Positions 10,701-19,887 of a DNA stretch of 20,204 bases are shown here, in pieces. Source of the DNA: Isohypsibius dastychi. Taxonomy: Eukaryota > Tardigrada > Eutardigrada > Parachela > Isohypsibiidae. The stretch covers positions 1-20,204 of the forward strand of contig JAQIWT010000444.1 of assembly GCA_034696485.1 (NCBI GenBank). Direction: 5' to 3'. The translations under genes and the position numbers were made by a program. How positions within the stretch are numbered: position 1 is the stretch's first letter; the number at the start of each line of letters is the position of its first letter. Under the pieces are notes generated by a model. That model saw only the letters and a list, made by a program, of their open reading frames with translations. It was not told where the DNA came from and did no database searches.

Positions 10701-13700
10701 CTTCTGCTGAGAACAAAAGTCTACTTTCGGATATGAATCGATGCAGCACTAAATTCGGTAATGACCCGGATTATGTTTTTCCGAATTAAATAAGTCGCTT
10801 CAATAACATGTTGGATTTTCGAACAGGAAAACGGTTGCTGAAAGACTGGTTAGCGGCTCCACTTTTTCGAGTCGTTGATATTGTGGACCGACAAAACGCG
10901 ATAAAGGAGCTTTCAGCGTTCAGAAGCGAAAACGACAAAGCATATGATCAGATTGTTCAATTGTTGAAAGGTCTTCCGGATTTTGAACGACTTCTTAGCA
11001 AGTAAGTTGGAATGAACAGTTTATGTCCGAAGAAACCGTTTTCGTTCTATTGCTCAAGCTTTGTTGTTTAATATTTCGAAAATCGTTTGTGGTGAAATGG
11101 ATTTTGATTCTGTAGTATTGAATAATTTGTATGCGATAGAATTTGATTTTTGCGAGGTTAATAATTCAATATTGTGACTTATTTCATAATGTCATATTAA
11201 AGTTATTATTCCTGTCAATATTATATATTTGGTATCGCTATCGTGTTAAGAATCTTGAAATGTTTAAATTGTCTGATATGGCTGAGAATGCCGTTGAGAT
11301 GTTTTTCATGGCAGATTGTTGTGATCAGGATTGTTGTTAAAAAGAATTGGCATTCGGCAGTTTTCAACAGTCGAACGTCAGATTCAGCATAGTTATATAT
11401 AAATGATAGATTAATGAATTTATTCAGTAGCTTTTTTGATCGTTTTGTTGATATTCTCAAGCTGAATCCGCAACGCGGGAAGCGGCATTGCGTTGTTTCT
11501 CATAGGAACTACCAGACACTGTAGACGCCGTTGTTCTACACATTTCTCTATGATCTATGATCGGTAAGCATTGAAATAGAAGCTAGACGGCGATTCGCAC
11601 CAAGTTTATCGCTCGATACATGCAGCCATCGAATCTTACAAGTTAGAAATCCTGTTCTGGAATTTGAATATGATACCTCTAGCAGCAAGAAAAAAACAAA
11701 TGTTCGAACATAAATTTAAAGTTTTGGAAATTCAGATTTGTTTTATCGTATTCCAAGATTTAATCCTGGCAAATAGTTTTTCGCTTCGAACTTGACATAG
11801 TTTGGTACGTCTTGTGTGTATTATACTCTGCTTTGCTGATATCCCGGTATTTTTCAAAATCCATTTACTTATCCATATGATTTTGTTTTAGAATTCATGT
11901 CGTCGGTTCGTTCAAACGCAACAAGGATCATCCGGAAACGCGCGCTGTGATGTTTGACGACAAAGTGTACAGCAAACGAAAAATCAAGGATTTCATTGCT
12001 ACGATCGACGCTTTCAAAAAAGTCGGCACTATGATACGCGAAACTGGAAAACACTTCCGGTCGTCTCGGTGCGTCATAACCATTGGGCTGGAATTCTATG
12101 AAATGATAATTTAGTTTTTCTGTCTAGGTCGTCGGTTCTTCGTACTATTTTTCAGACGGCGGAAGAAAATGCTGATGGTGCATTTCCGGATCTGCAACCA
12201 ATTTTGAACCAGTTTACGGTATGAATTATCGAGTTATGTTGTGCTTTTGAATCCTGATGATTATTGGTGAGAAAAGACGTGTCAGTAGACGTTCATATTG
12301 AATACGATAACGAAAATTCGTGATTTCATTTGATTTGCCTCACATTTTCACAATTTGTTTTTTCAGCACGCTTTCAACGTCGAGGAGGCGGAAGAGACCG
12401 GAAAGATTATCCCGAAGGCCGGAGTTGACGAAGTCTACGACGCCGCTTATCAGCACGTCAAAGAAATTGAACAGGAATTTGAATGCTTCCGGAAAGATCT
12501 GAGCAAAAAATTCCAGTGCTCGGTAAGAAAACAATAATTTCCGCGCAGAGGTAACTGTTTTTTGTTCTGCTTCTGATTTATCACTTACAAAACCGGACTT
12601 TCTGTCGGAAGTATCTGGGTCAATATCCCTCGTCTGACTCGAGTTATGATCTTTCGATTTGTTATCATGTATTCATTCAAAGTGATTGAATTATTTTACG
12701 AACTTGAAATTTGTTAGTGAAATAGCTATGATTGTGGTTTGATTCAGGTCACGTACTTCCACCAAGCTCGAAATCGTTATCAGCTGGAAATTCCGGATAA
12801 TTACTGCAAGCAAATGTCACAGAAATACACTAAGAAATCGCAGAAGAAAGGGTTTCAGCGATTCTGGACTGCTGAAATCACGGAGATGTTAGAACGACTT
12901 GTCTCGGCGGAAGAAGCGCTGGCCAGTGCGGTGAAAGACTGTACTCGTCGCGTGTTTGAAAGATTCGACAACCAGTAAGCTTATCGGAAATATCTTAATA
13001 TTTCTTAAAAAACTCTGGATTTTTATTTCAATTATTTTTATTTTTTCAATAATTCACCTATTTTTTTTAATATTTAACAGACGTTTTTGCTGATTCTTAG
13101 ATAGTTTTTTGTCATCTGATTTTTTTCTGTCGTCAGTTACGTCGAATGGTCCAAAGCCGTTAAATGCATCACGACTTTGGATGTCCTCATGTCGCTAGAA
13201 GAATATTCGCGCAACACCGTCCCAAGTTGCGTTCCCGTCTTCGTCGAACCATCTGAATCACAGCGACCATTTCTCGCGATTAGAGATGGTCGTCATCCAC
13301 TTATGACATCGGTGTCTTCCGGTGGAGAATTCATCCCGAACGACTCGTTGATCGGGATCGGAAGCGTAAGTACATTCGATCAGTTTCGGTTATTGTCTCT
13401 TACTGTTTTCGTCTCCTGGAAAATGTCTTTTTGAAAAATTTTTGTGATGAAACTTCCGGTTGGTTTTAGGAGAACGAGTCAACTCAAAATGGAGAGGTTT
13501 ATTTAGTGACTGGGCCGAATATGGGTGGAAAAAGTACGTTGATGCGACAAATTGGACTGATCACAATTCTGGCTCAAATGGTGAGAGAAGACAAAGCCGT
13601 AGCACTCGTTTTGATTTTTGTTTGTTTTGTCTTTGGTTTAGAACTAAAATCAGGAGTCGTATTTGTGTTGATTGATTCAAAAAATGCGCGTTTCATGGAA

Positions 13701-15415
13701 ATATTTTCTCTGTCGAATAGTTTTCATAGCTGATGTTTTTCAGGGTGCAAATGTCCCGGCGATTTCCTGCGAAATGACACCGGTTGACCGAATTTTCACT
13801 CGGATCGGAGCTTCGGACAATCTTCTTGCTGGTAAGTGTTGTGGCTAATTGTTTTTAAATTGTAAATTTTTTCTCTTTGAAGTGATTGAATTTCAGTTTT
13901 GATTTCAGATCTGGATTTCTTTACCTCTTGAAATTTTTTTTTACTGAAATTATGGAGAGCTGGTTATTGAATTACATTTTTTGTTATTTACCGCTCATCA
14001 TGCTGAAAAATTTGGTTTCAGGGGAAAGTACTTTTCTTGTGGAACTCAGCGAAACCAGCAGTATTCTCCAGCACGCTACACGAAACTCATTGGTTCTGAT
14101 TGATGAGCTCGGACGGGGAACGGCTACTTTCGATGGAACTGCAATTGCGGCTGCTGTTTTGGAGGATTTGGCGAATCGGATTAAATGTCGAACCGTTTTC
14201 TCCACTCACTGTATGATTGTTCAGTAATCTTAAATTTCACTTCCGGTTGATAATTCCGGTTATTTTGTAGATCATACGCTTGTTGAGAGATTCGCCAAAT
14301 ATCCGGAAATCAAATTGGGCCATTTGGTGAGAACGGTGATTTGATTTCATTATTGGGAACCGGTAGAATTAAAGGGGCTTTTTGTTGAAAATTTGATGAT
14401 GAAAATTCGAACATTTGAAAGATGAAAATTTGATGAAAAAATGATGATTTCGTTTCAAAGTTCAGACTCACTGATTGTTGCCCGCAAAATATGTTCTGAG
14501 AGTTTTTGTTTGGAATCAGAAATTTTGACTTCAACCATTATCAAGGGACCAGAATTTGAGCATTTTGTTTCAGTGTCGATACCAGATATTATTCGCGATC
14601 GTTTCTATAGTAAAGTTTGATCAAAAGTAATCGATAAGTGACTAATTGAATAATATCGAAACTACCTAATTAATTTGAATTTCTTTGTTGAATTATCTTA
14701 TTTTCGTTATATTTTGTGAAGGTTTTTTGCGATTGATTGTTTTTTTTGTTTCTGGTGTTTCATCCATTGATTCATGTTTGCTACGTATTAGGGATGTCAA
14801 GTGGAAAACGAAGACATCGAAGATCCAACCAAAGAAACGATTACTTTTCTGTACAAATTCGTTCCGGGAGATTGTCCGAAAAGTTATGGTTTTAACGCCG
14901 CCAAATTGGCTGGAATCTCTGAGCAGGTAAATCATAAGTAGCTTATTCATAAATGCATGGAATTTCGTCTCATTACAAATCTGCATGTTTAATGAATGAA
15001 TTTCCGTTGAAATAATTGTTTAGTTTTTGAGTTGGATTAATATTTTGTACGCTCTTCCAGATTGTGAGACGAGCTCACGAACGTGCCAAAATCATGGAAG
15101 AACGGATGTTAGCCGGTACATGACCACCTTTCTGAAGATAGATTTTTTTTTGTAATAATTTGTTTCTCTGTTTCAGGTCAGCATAAACGGTGAACTCACG
15201 TTTGTTCCAATTCCAGTTTTTCGGATTATTTTTTTGCAGAAGTGGAAAAGAGATCTGTTTTCCTTGTTTTTTTCTGGGTGTTTATGTAGAAGCGGTTTTT
15301 TCTTGCAACAGAGCAGTATCCAGAGAGAAACCAGATAAATTTATTTTCGGGAGAAGATAGGATTGCAAAATTAAGCAGGCTGTATCAACGCACTGTTGGG
15401 CTATTAGCTGAGTAA
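5776..15415 (+). CDS. msh-6: DNA mismatch repair protein MSH6 (MutS homologue), complete, 29 exons
   Basis: MSH6 pairs with MSH2 as MutS-alpha, which detects base mismatches and 1-nt loops in the nucleus. Exons: 5776-6061, 6177-6272, 6341-6474, 6706-6910, 7666-7759, 7827-7941, 8003-8062, 8197-8271, 8327-8447, 8560-8708, 8789-8866, 9451-9522, 9602-9809, 9997-10060, 10237-10354, 10652-10757, 10827-11001, 11892-12068, 12128-12218, 12367-12522, 12748-12974, 13137-13365, 13470-13580, 13744-13831, 14022-14210, 14271-14326, 14792-14926, 15061-15115, 15312-15415. All phases agree, giving about 1257 residues (human MSH6 has 1360). Key motifs are a PIP box at 23-30, Phe-X-Glu at 334-336, Walker [11 protein letters not shown] at 1026-1035 and Walker [11 protein letters not shown] at 1102-1111. 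The ATG at 5776 is preferred over an in-frame ATG at 5680 because the PIP box then sits near the N-terminus, as in MSH6, and a candidate acceptor lies between the two. No PWWP domain is visible. Acceptors of exons 2, 9 and 13 end in AAG and are the least certain. Confidence 0.93.
6911..7665 (+). other. Intron 4 of msh-6
   Basis: A 755-bp intron with donor gtaatt and acceptor tttttttcag. It contains a plus-strand open frame (7270-7593) with hydrophobic low-complexity content and no recognised protein, probably chance. Nothing else is seen. Confidence 0.75.
7827..8447 (+). other. msh-6: MSH-6 mismatch-binding domain I (exons 6-9)
   Basis: Exon 6 ends with FLDGCTP and exon 7 continues [14 protein letters not shown], matching the start of domain I in human MSH6. 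Exon 8 encodes [15 protein letters not shown], where Phe334 and Glu336 form the Phe-X-Glu motif that stacks on and hydrogen-bonds the mispaired base. Exon 9 gives [13 protein letters not shown] and ends in [12 protein letters not shown], as expected for this domain. The mismatch-reading residues are intact, so this subunit should recognise mismatches. Confidence 0.9.
8560..9809 (+). other. msh-6: MSH-6 connector domain region (exons 10-13)
   Basis: Exon 10 opens with [16 protein letters not shown], corresponding to the REICRIITKGT segment of MSH6. Exons 11 and 12 give [15 protein letters not shown] then [19 protein letters not shown], aligning with the human FxxGQFSDDRHCSRFRTLVAH stretch. Exon 13 continues to LEFGG. 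The connector transmits ATPase state between domains. Intron 11 (8867-9450) is 584 bp with no visible feature. Confidence 0.82.
9997..12974 (+). other. msh-6: MSH-6 lever and clamp domains III/IV (exons 14-21)
   Basis: Exons 14-15 encode [13 protein letters not shown] then [13 protein letters not shown], exon 16 [13 protein letters not shown] and exon 17 [13 protein letters not shown], the conserved MutS core motif before the lever helices. Exon 17 ends in [14 protein letters not shown], matching human MSH6 LPDLERLLSK. Exons 18-21 are largely helical and charged and include the clamp that grips DNA; exon 21 has [12 protein letters not shown], typical of the return from clamp to lever. Intron 17 (11002-11891) is the longest in the gene. 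Confidence 0.85.
11002..11891 (+). other. Intron 17 of msh-6, with a less AT-rich central segment
   Basis: An 890-bp intron with donor gtaagt and acceptor tgttttag. Most of it is AT-rich, but about 11460-11640 is distinctly less so and contains the hairpin CAACGC (11471-11476) with GCGTTG (11490-11495). No tRNA, snoRNA or snRNA signature was convincing. Confidence 0.6.
14327..14791 (+). other. Intron 26 of msh-6
   Basis: A 465-bp AT-rich intron between the H-loop exon and the [12 protein letters not shown] exon. Donor is gtgaga, acceptor gtattag. It has a locally repetitive patch (GATGAAAATT, AAAATTTGATGA variants) at about 14389-14445. No gene is seen. Confidence 0.75.
15116..15311 (+). other. 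msh-6: Last intron of msh-6 with alternative 3' acceptor
   Basis: Donor G|gtacat at 15116. The preferred acceptor is ttcttgcaacag ending at 15311, giving a C-terminal exon that resembles the end of MSH6. A second strong acceptor, tctctgtttcag ending at 15176, is in the same phase and would add only GQHKR before a TGA at 15191-15193. Reading through the donor stops at TGA 15121-15123. Alternative C-termini are therefore possible. Confidence 0.55.
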
Positions 15416-15828
15416 AAAATTGGTGGCAGCTATAGAGAGCGAGAAAAAGTATTTTCCAAATAAGTACGAAGATGATGATGTGTAAACGGAAGAAGAATAT
15501 TTTAATATACTGTAGCAACACCCGGAACGTAATTACCGGTGAATTTCTCTGGGAAATCTGTTCTCTCGCAGTTCTGCAGTACTGTACTAATGTTTTCGTC
15601 AAATGCCAGGTGCGCCGGGACAAACATTGTATGAATTTAGAATGTTCATAGCTTGAAGAGATTTTTATTGTGGACTGGTGATTGTTGAAAATTTCTAATG
15701 AACTGAATTAGTATTTGACCCACATAATTTATCCAGATGGAGACCAGCTGGCTGATTTCGTAATGTTCAATTAATAACAAGTGAATATTTGATTTGGTCG
15801 GATTTATATATCAGGAATCTCATTAGAT

Positions 15829-15918
15829 TTCCGACATGGATCGTCAGACAAGGTTATCAAAAATCTGTGAAACAAGTGTGCAACATTGATTTATAGCACC
15901 AATATTCTTTCCGGGTCA
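15829..15918 (+). repeat. Dispersed repeat copy A
   Basis: This 90-nt segment aligns without gaps to 18194-18283. The last 43 nt (15876-15918, starting GTGTGCAACATTG and ending TTTCCGGGTCA) differ from copy B at a single base (T in ATATTCTTT against C in ATATCCTTT); the first 47 nt are more diverged. The function is unknown: it could be a transposon remnant or a duplicated regulatory element. Confidence 0.85.
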
Positions 15919-17250
15919 TCCATGCAGCTCTCTTTCAATAAACTAAAACGGAAGAATTTTTTTGTCAACCAGGAAAGTAATGAGGCCAAGATCGCTGATG
16001 GATCAGTGCAGTTTGAAATTTCCAGTTCCCAAACAGTTCAATACTTTGCTCGTCAAAGTTTTGTAGCTCGTGGTACTTTCCGCGCCTCATCTTCTACTGA
16101 ATAATTACAACCAGCAATTTAGTTCCTTTCCTGGAATTTCGAGCTGTTAATTTCATTTGATTCTGACTGTCGGTCCTAAACTGGCACCAGTTAATCTTTT
16201 TTGTCGAAAGACGTACGAACATCAGCACCAAGAAAGCAGCTGTTGACCCACGAAAGTTGAAATATAATTTTGTGACAGGCCAGCGATGCCAGAATTTAAC
16301 TACCGGGTAGACTGATTTGATTAACACATGTGTCAAGGTGGGGTCATGTAAAGATTTTATAGGCATTTCCCGATAATGAGGTGGTCAACCAGTCATAACA
16401 ATGCGCTTGACAAACATGAGCCATAATGAAGTCAAAGCGCCCGCAGTCTCATAAAAGCTGATTGTTTCAAAGGAACACCGCTGGTTGGTATTAATGAAGC
16501 GGTCACTCAAGGTTAATTTCATCATGTCTGAACATGATTGAAATTTGTTCAATTTCGATGTCTGATTTTGTGAAGCGAATTTCTGGTCATAAAAAAAGGA
16601 TTGATTCATTTTCCACGTAGAAATCGAATTACACGTTTGCCGTTTGAGTATTTATTCAATGAAAGTACAATGAAAGTATTCCAATTTAAGATCAACATTC
16701 CGCCGCGTGGCAGACTTGTGCTGAAACATTTTCAAATTCAACTTAATCAAATAGAAACAGACAAAATCATTCAGCCGTTGGGTAAATTGAAGAAGGAAGG
16801 AATTATTGGATATCTATATTAATCAGCAACAACGCGTCGATTATTCAATGCAAATTGACAAGTTAATTAAACACTAGCAAAATTCCTTTCTGCCCCTTTA
16901 TCAGCATAAAGCCAATAGCAAATGCTGACCACGCCCCATTGTCACTCAAGTGCGCTGAGGGACGTCACAAATCATTTTTCCAGCTAGGAGCATCAAAAAC
17001 TACAAAAACTTGCCACTTTTTCTGCCAGCGTATTATTAGAATTACGGATTTGAAAAGAAGATGTTCGGCCACGTAAATTAGTGAGGTGGTCGATCTAGGA
17101 ATTTCCCGTGAGATTTTCTGCGGGAGGGTCGTTCTTGTGCTTCAACCATAGAAGGATAGGAAGTCATCAACTTATAAGGATAATGAAAACTGATAACTGA
17201 TTGCTGATACAATAATACCTGATTGATTAGGAAGAAGTATTGTTTAAAAA

Positions 17251-17634
17251 TTGGTTAGGTGTCGAGCCGTCGACTCAAGAATTGAATCTGCTGGCACCAA
17301 ACGGTCCTGTGAGAAGGACTGTCAATCCAGCTTCAGCAATTCTGTCAATCAACCAACTAATAAATTAACTGACAGAGAATCTGTGATTTTTTCCTTGTTG
17401 GTGAAGCGCGAATTACACACTTTTCTGTGTCGACCGAAAACCGCGTCGAAAATTGACGGTCCCGCAGTTGATATTCGAGAGACTGTAAATCATTTCGCGA
17501 GACAAAAGGAAGCGCAGACCGGACGCATATCGATGCATTTCGCACACGTGAATTACTGCTTGATTACTCATCTGACATCTCACAACTCTGACAGCCGGCA
17601 ACATACAAAACAACTTTACAATACTCGTAAGTAA
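17251..17634 (+). other. Unassigned 127-codon open frame ending at a splice-donor-like site
   Basis: An open frame opened by TTG, less AT-rich than its surroundings, with no recognised domain. It ends at CTCGTAAGTAAAA, where gtaagt is an excellent donor, so it could be an unrecognised 5' exon. No partner exon was found downstream on the plus strand, and the only internal ATG lies near its end. It may equally be chance or part of a decayed repeat. Confidence 0.2.
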
Positions 17635-17857
17635 AAAATTAAAATCGTTGATCTTGAAGGTATTTCTCGTGAATACCTTCCGATTCAGCGACTACCAATG
17701 TTGCTCAAAAGGGCTAAAATATTAATTTGAAGATGTTTTCATCATCGATTCAATCAACAGTCCAAATGCAAATGCAATTCTGACCGATTTCGCCTCCCTC
17801 CAATTCTATTTACCCGCCCTTTTACCCATTTACTTTACTGCTTTACCTCTGTACCAC

Positions 17858-17869
17858 TTTCCCGCCAAA
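17858..17869 (+). promoter_or_regulatory. E2F-like site TTTCCCGCCAAA
   Basis: This 12-mer fits the E2F consensus TTTSSCGC with the CCAAA extension. It lies in a pyrimidine-rich stretch with no obvious adjacent promoter, so its role is unclear. Confidence 0.3.
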
Positions 17870-18193
17870 CTGTCGATATCCTATAAGAACGACACTTGAC
17901 CGGAAATTCAAATTCCTCTCCAGAAAATTAAAGTCAAACATTCCCCGAGTATTTGTACACCGCGTCGCGAATAGCCTTATTTGATGTGCGTAATTGCTTA
18001 ACGTGATTTGAATCGTTATACTCTAACCTTCCCAAATTATTGACTAACGGATGCACTCGACCTAATTGGTAAAATATCTGCATCGAGACCAGGTGAATTG
18101 ATTAATTTTATAAATTGGTGAGCTAGTATTGAACCGGCTATTCTGTCATGGAGGATTGACTCTGGAGAATCATGTGACAAATTTGATCACGCT

Positions 18194-18283
18194 TTTCGAC
18201 ATGGACCGCTAGGCAGAGTTATTACATTTCTGTCAGAAAAGTGTGCAACATTGATTTATAGCACCAATATCCTTTCCGGGTCA
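18194..18283 (+). repeat. Dispersed repeat copy B
   Basis: The partner of 15829-15918 in direct orientation, 2365 bp downstream. The near-identical 43-nt core is 18241-18283. It lies about 150 bp beyond the 3' end of the unc-4-like coding frame. No terminal inverted repeats or target-site duplications are evident. Confidence 0.85.
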
Positions 18284-18855
18284 CCGAAAATGCTCACGCC
18301 AGTATGATTTCAAGCTGACACATTTTTTGCCAGCTGAATTTCAGAACTAAATTACAGAAATACAGTCTTAAGTGGATGGGACGATGCACCCAAATTCAGC
18401 TATTTAGAGACATTTAAAAAAATGGTATTCTTCTAGAGATAAACGCATCTGTTGTTTTGCACTGTATTTGAGTTTTTGTTTTTAATGCTCAAAAGGGCGT
18501 TAATACTAAAAGTTGCTGAATTACTGCAGCTAAATTTGTTTTCACAAGGTTTGTTGTCGGTTGGGGTTGAATAGAGTGATCTTGTTGGTGAAAGTGAGAA
18601 TCGGCTCTTTTCGTTTTCTGAAATGATACTTCCGGAACGTTGATCCAATAATCGAGCTCCATTTCTTTCTCGTTCTCGTTGTGCTTGCTTCTGACGTTTC
18701 TTTTCTATTCGCTCTTTATCGCGTCATTCTCGTTCTTCCTCGGAAATTGGTTCTCCACTGCATGTTTGAGGGTGGGCATTGTGAGCTGGGCGGCCGTGAC
18801 CTTTTCGAGTGTTCTCCTTCTTCCGCCATTTTGCTAGACGATTCTGAAACCACAC

Positions 18856-19483
18856 CTAAAGAAAGAGGAAATCTGAATGACTGACCATTGTTTTTGGAAT
18901 TCAGTCTGATGTGGTCGGAGTGTCATGTTATAAACAGCTGGGTCAGCGCATTGGAAAGTGAACAGATATTTGGCAGGCAGTTAAACGAACCATGTTGCCA
19001 GTGTGGGTTCTAAATGCTCATCATCTGGCCTTTCTGTTACATAAAGTCACGCATTGACGGACTGGGGGTCCCGGTGGGGATTAGCCGAGTTCTATGATCA
19101 ATGAAATGATACACGAAATGATTATCATAATCAAAGAGTGAATCGGAAATCGAAGCGGATTGATCGGATTAGAGTATTGGTTATTCATTTTAATTACTCT
19201 TGAATAAATACAATTTGCCATGCATGTCAATGCAAGTTAATTGCTAATTTCCGTTCTGACAAAAGATATCACCCTGATGGTATTGCCAAGTGGCATTTCC
19301 GGCTTTCAAGAGTGCTGCAGTGGGGCATGAAAAGTTCAAAATGAAAACGTACATCATGATGCTTACAAATTAACAAACCTAATTAAGGGATAATTGCAAC
19401 GTAACGTTATGCTTGCGAACTCATCCATACAGGAATGATTCGTGGCTCTATTCTTGTTATGGCAGCGAATTTTTGATTTTTAC
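18856..19483 (-). other. Intron inside the homeodomain of the unc-4-like gene
   Basis: A 628-bp phase-0 intron with donor CAG|gtaaaa and acceptor tctttag|GTG on the minus strand, splitting homeodomain residues 46 and 47. No internal feature was recognised. Confidence 0.8.
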
Positions 19484-19704
19484 CTGAACTCTGCTACCGG
19501 CAAGGTCAAGGCGCAATGTGATTGCTTCTCTCATGAAAATATCCCGAAAATGTGACGTTTCAAAAGACCTTTCGATTTCTTCTATCTGCCATCCTGTGAA
19601 ATTCGTCCTTTTTCGACGGGGTTTCAATTCATCTACACCATTTTTCGTCAAGGTCGTGAATTGGGTTGAAAACAAAATTTTTATGGAGAGAAGACATTCC
19701 AGAT

Positions 19705-19767
19705 TACGTTTCCAAATACGTTTCCAAATTTCGTGACATTGTACGTAACGTAATTTACGTTTTCAAA
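19705..19767 (+). repeat. 12-nt tandem repeat TACGTTTCCAAA upstream of the homeodomain exon
   Basis: TACGTTTCCAAA occurs in tandem at 19705-19716 and 19717-19728, with a one-mismatch copy TACGTTTTCAAA at 19756-19767. It lies where the 5' splice context of the homeodomain exon would be expected on the minus strand. Confidence 0.8.
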
Positions 19768-19887
19768 CTTTAAATGGGCTTTCGAGAAATTTCGAGAATT
19801 CTAAAGACAGTAATATTACCGTCATCGATTTCATTATCGTTTAGCGCCAGCCTTTTTTCACGCTTTCTACAGAATTCAGAAATTTAC

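Larger units (their letters stand above)
13137..15415 (+). other. msh-6: MSH-6 ATPase domain V and C-terminal tail (exons 22-29)
   Basis: Exon 22 leads in with RDGRHPLM. Exon 23 has the Walker A loop [10 protein letters not shown], exon 24 the GANVPA and [12 protein letters not shown] segments, and exon 25 the [11 protein letters not shown] signature plus Walker [17 protein letters not shown]. Exons 25-26 give STHYH, the conserved H-loop. Exon 27 includes the [12 protein letters not shown] motif. Exon 28 continues into [11 protein letters not shown]. Exon 29, after a tttcttgcaacag acceptor, adds [19 protein letters not shown] and ends LLAE-stop, in the position of the C-terminal helices used for dimerisation with MSH2. 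All catalytic residues look intact. Using an earlier acceptor (15176) or reading through the exon 28 donor would give shorter tails. Confidence 0.88.
15416..18432. other. Convergent intergenic region between msh-6 and the unc-4-like gene
   Basis: About 3 kb with no confidently recognised gene. No AATAAA lies close behind the msh-6 stop; the nearest plus-strand AATAAA is at 15938-15943, too far to be its likely signal. The region contains two copies of a 43-nt element, an unassigned open frame at 17251-17634, and an E2F-like site at 17858-17869. Several 60-90 codon open frames (such as 15886-16104 and 16601-16822) match nothing I know and one overlaps the repeat. Confidence 0.6.

Noticed and set aside
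13506-13733. Read-through of msh-6 exon 23 into intron 23 as a coding extension
   Set aside because: The protein match resumes at exon 24 after a clear tttttcag acceptor, and the intronic residues match nothing in MutS proteins.
15886-16104. 72-codon plus-strand open frame
   Set aside because: It begins inside the dispersed repeat and has no recognisable protein content.
16601-16822. 73-codon plus-strand open frame
   Set aside because: No similarity that I recognise and no supporting splice context; such lengths are expected by chance here.
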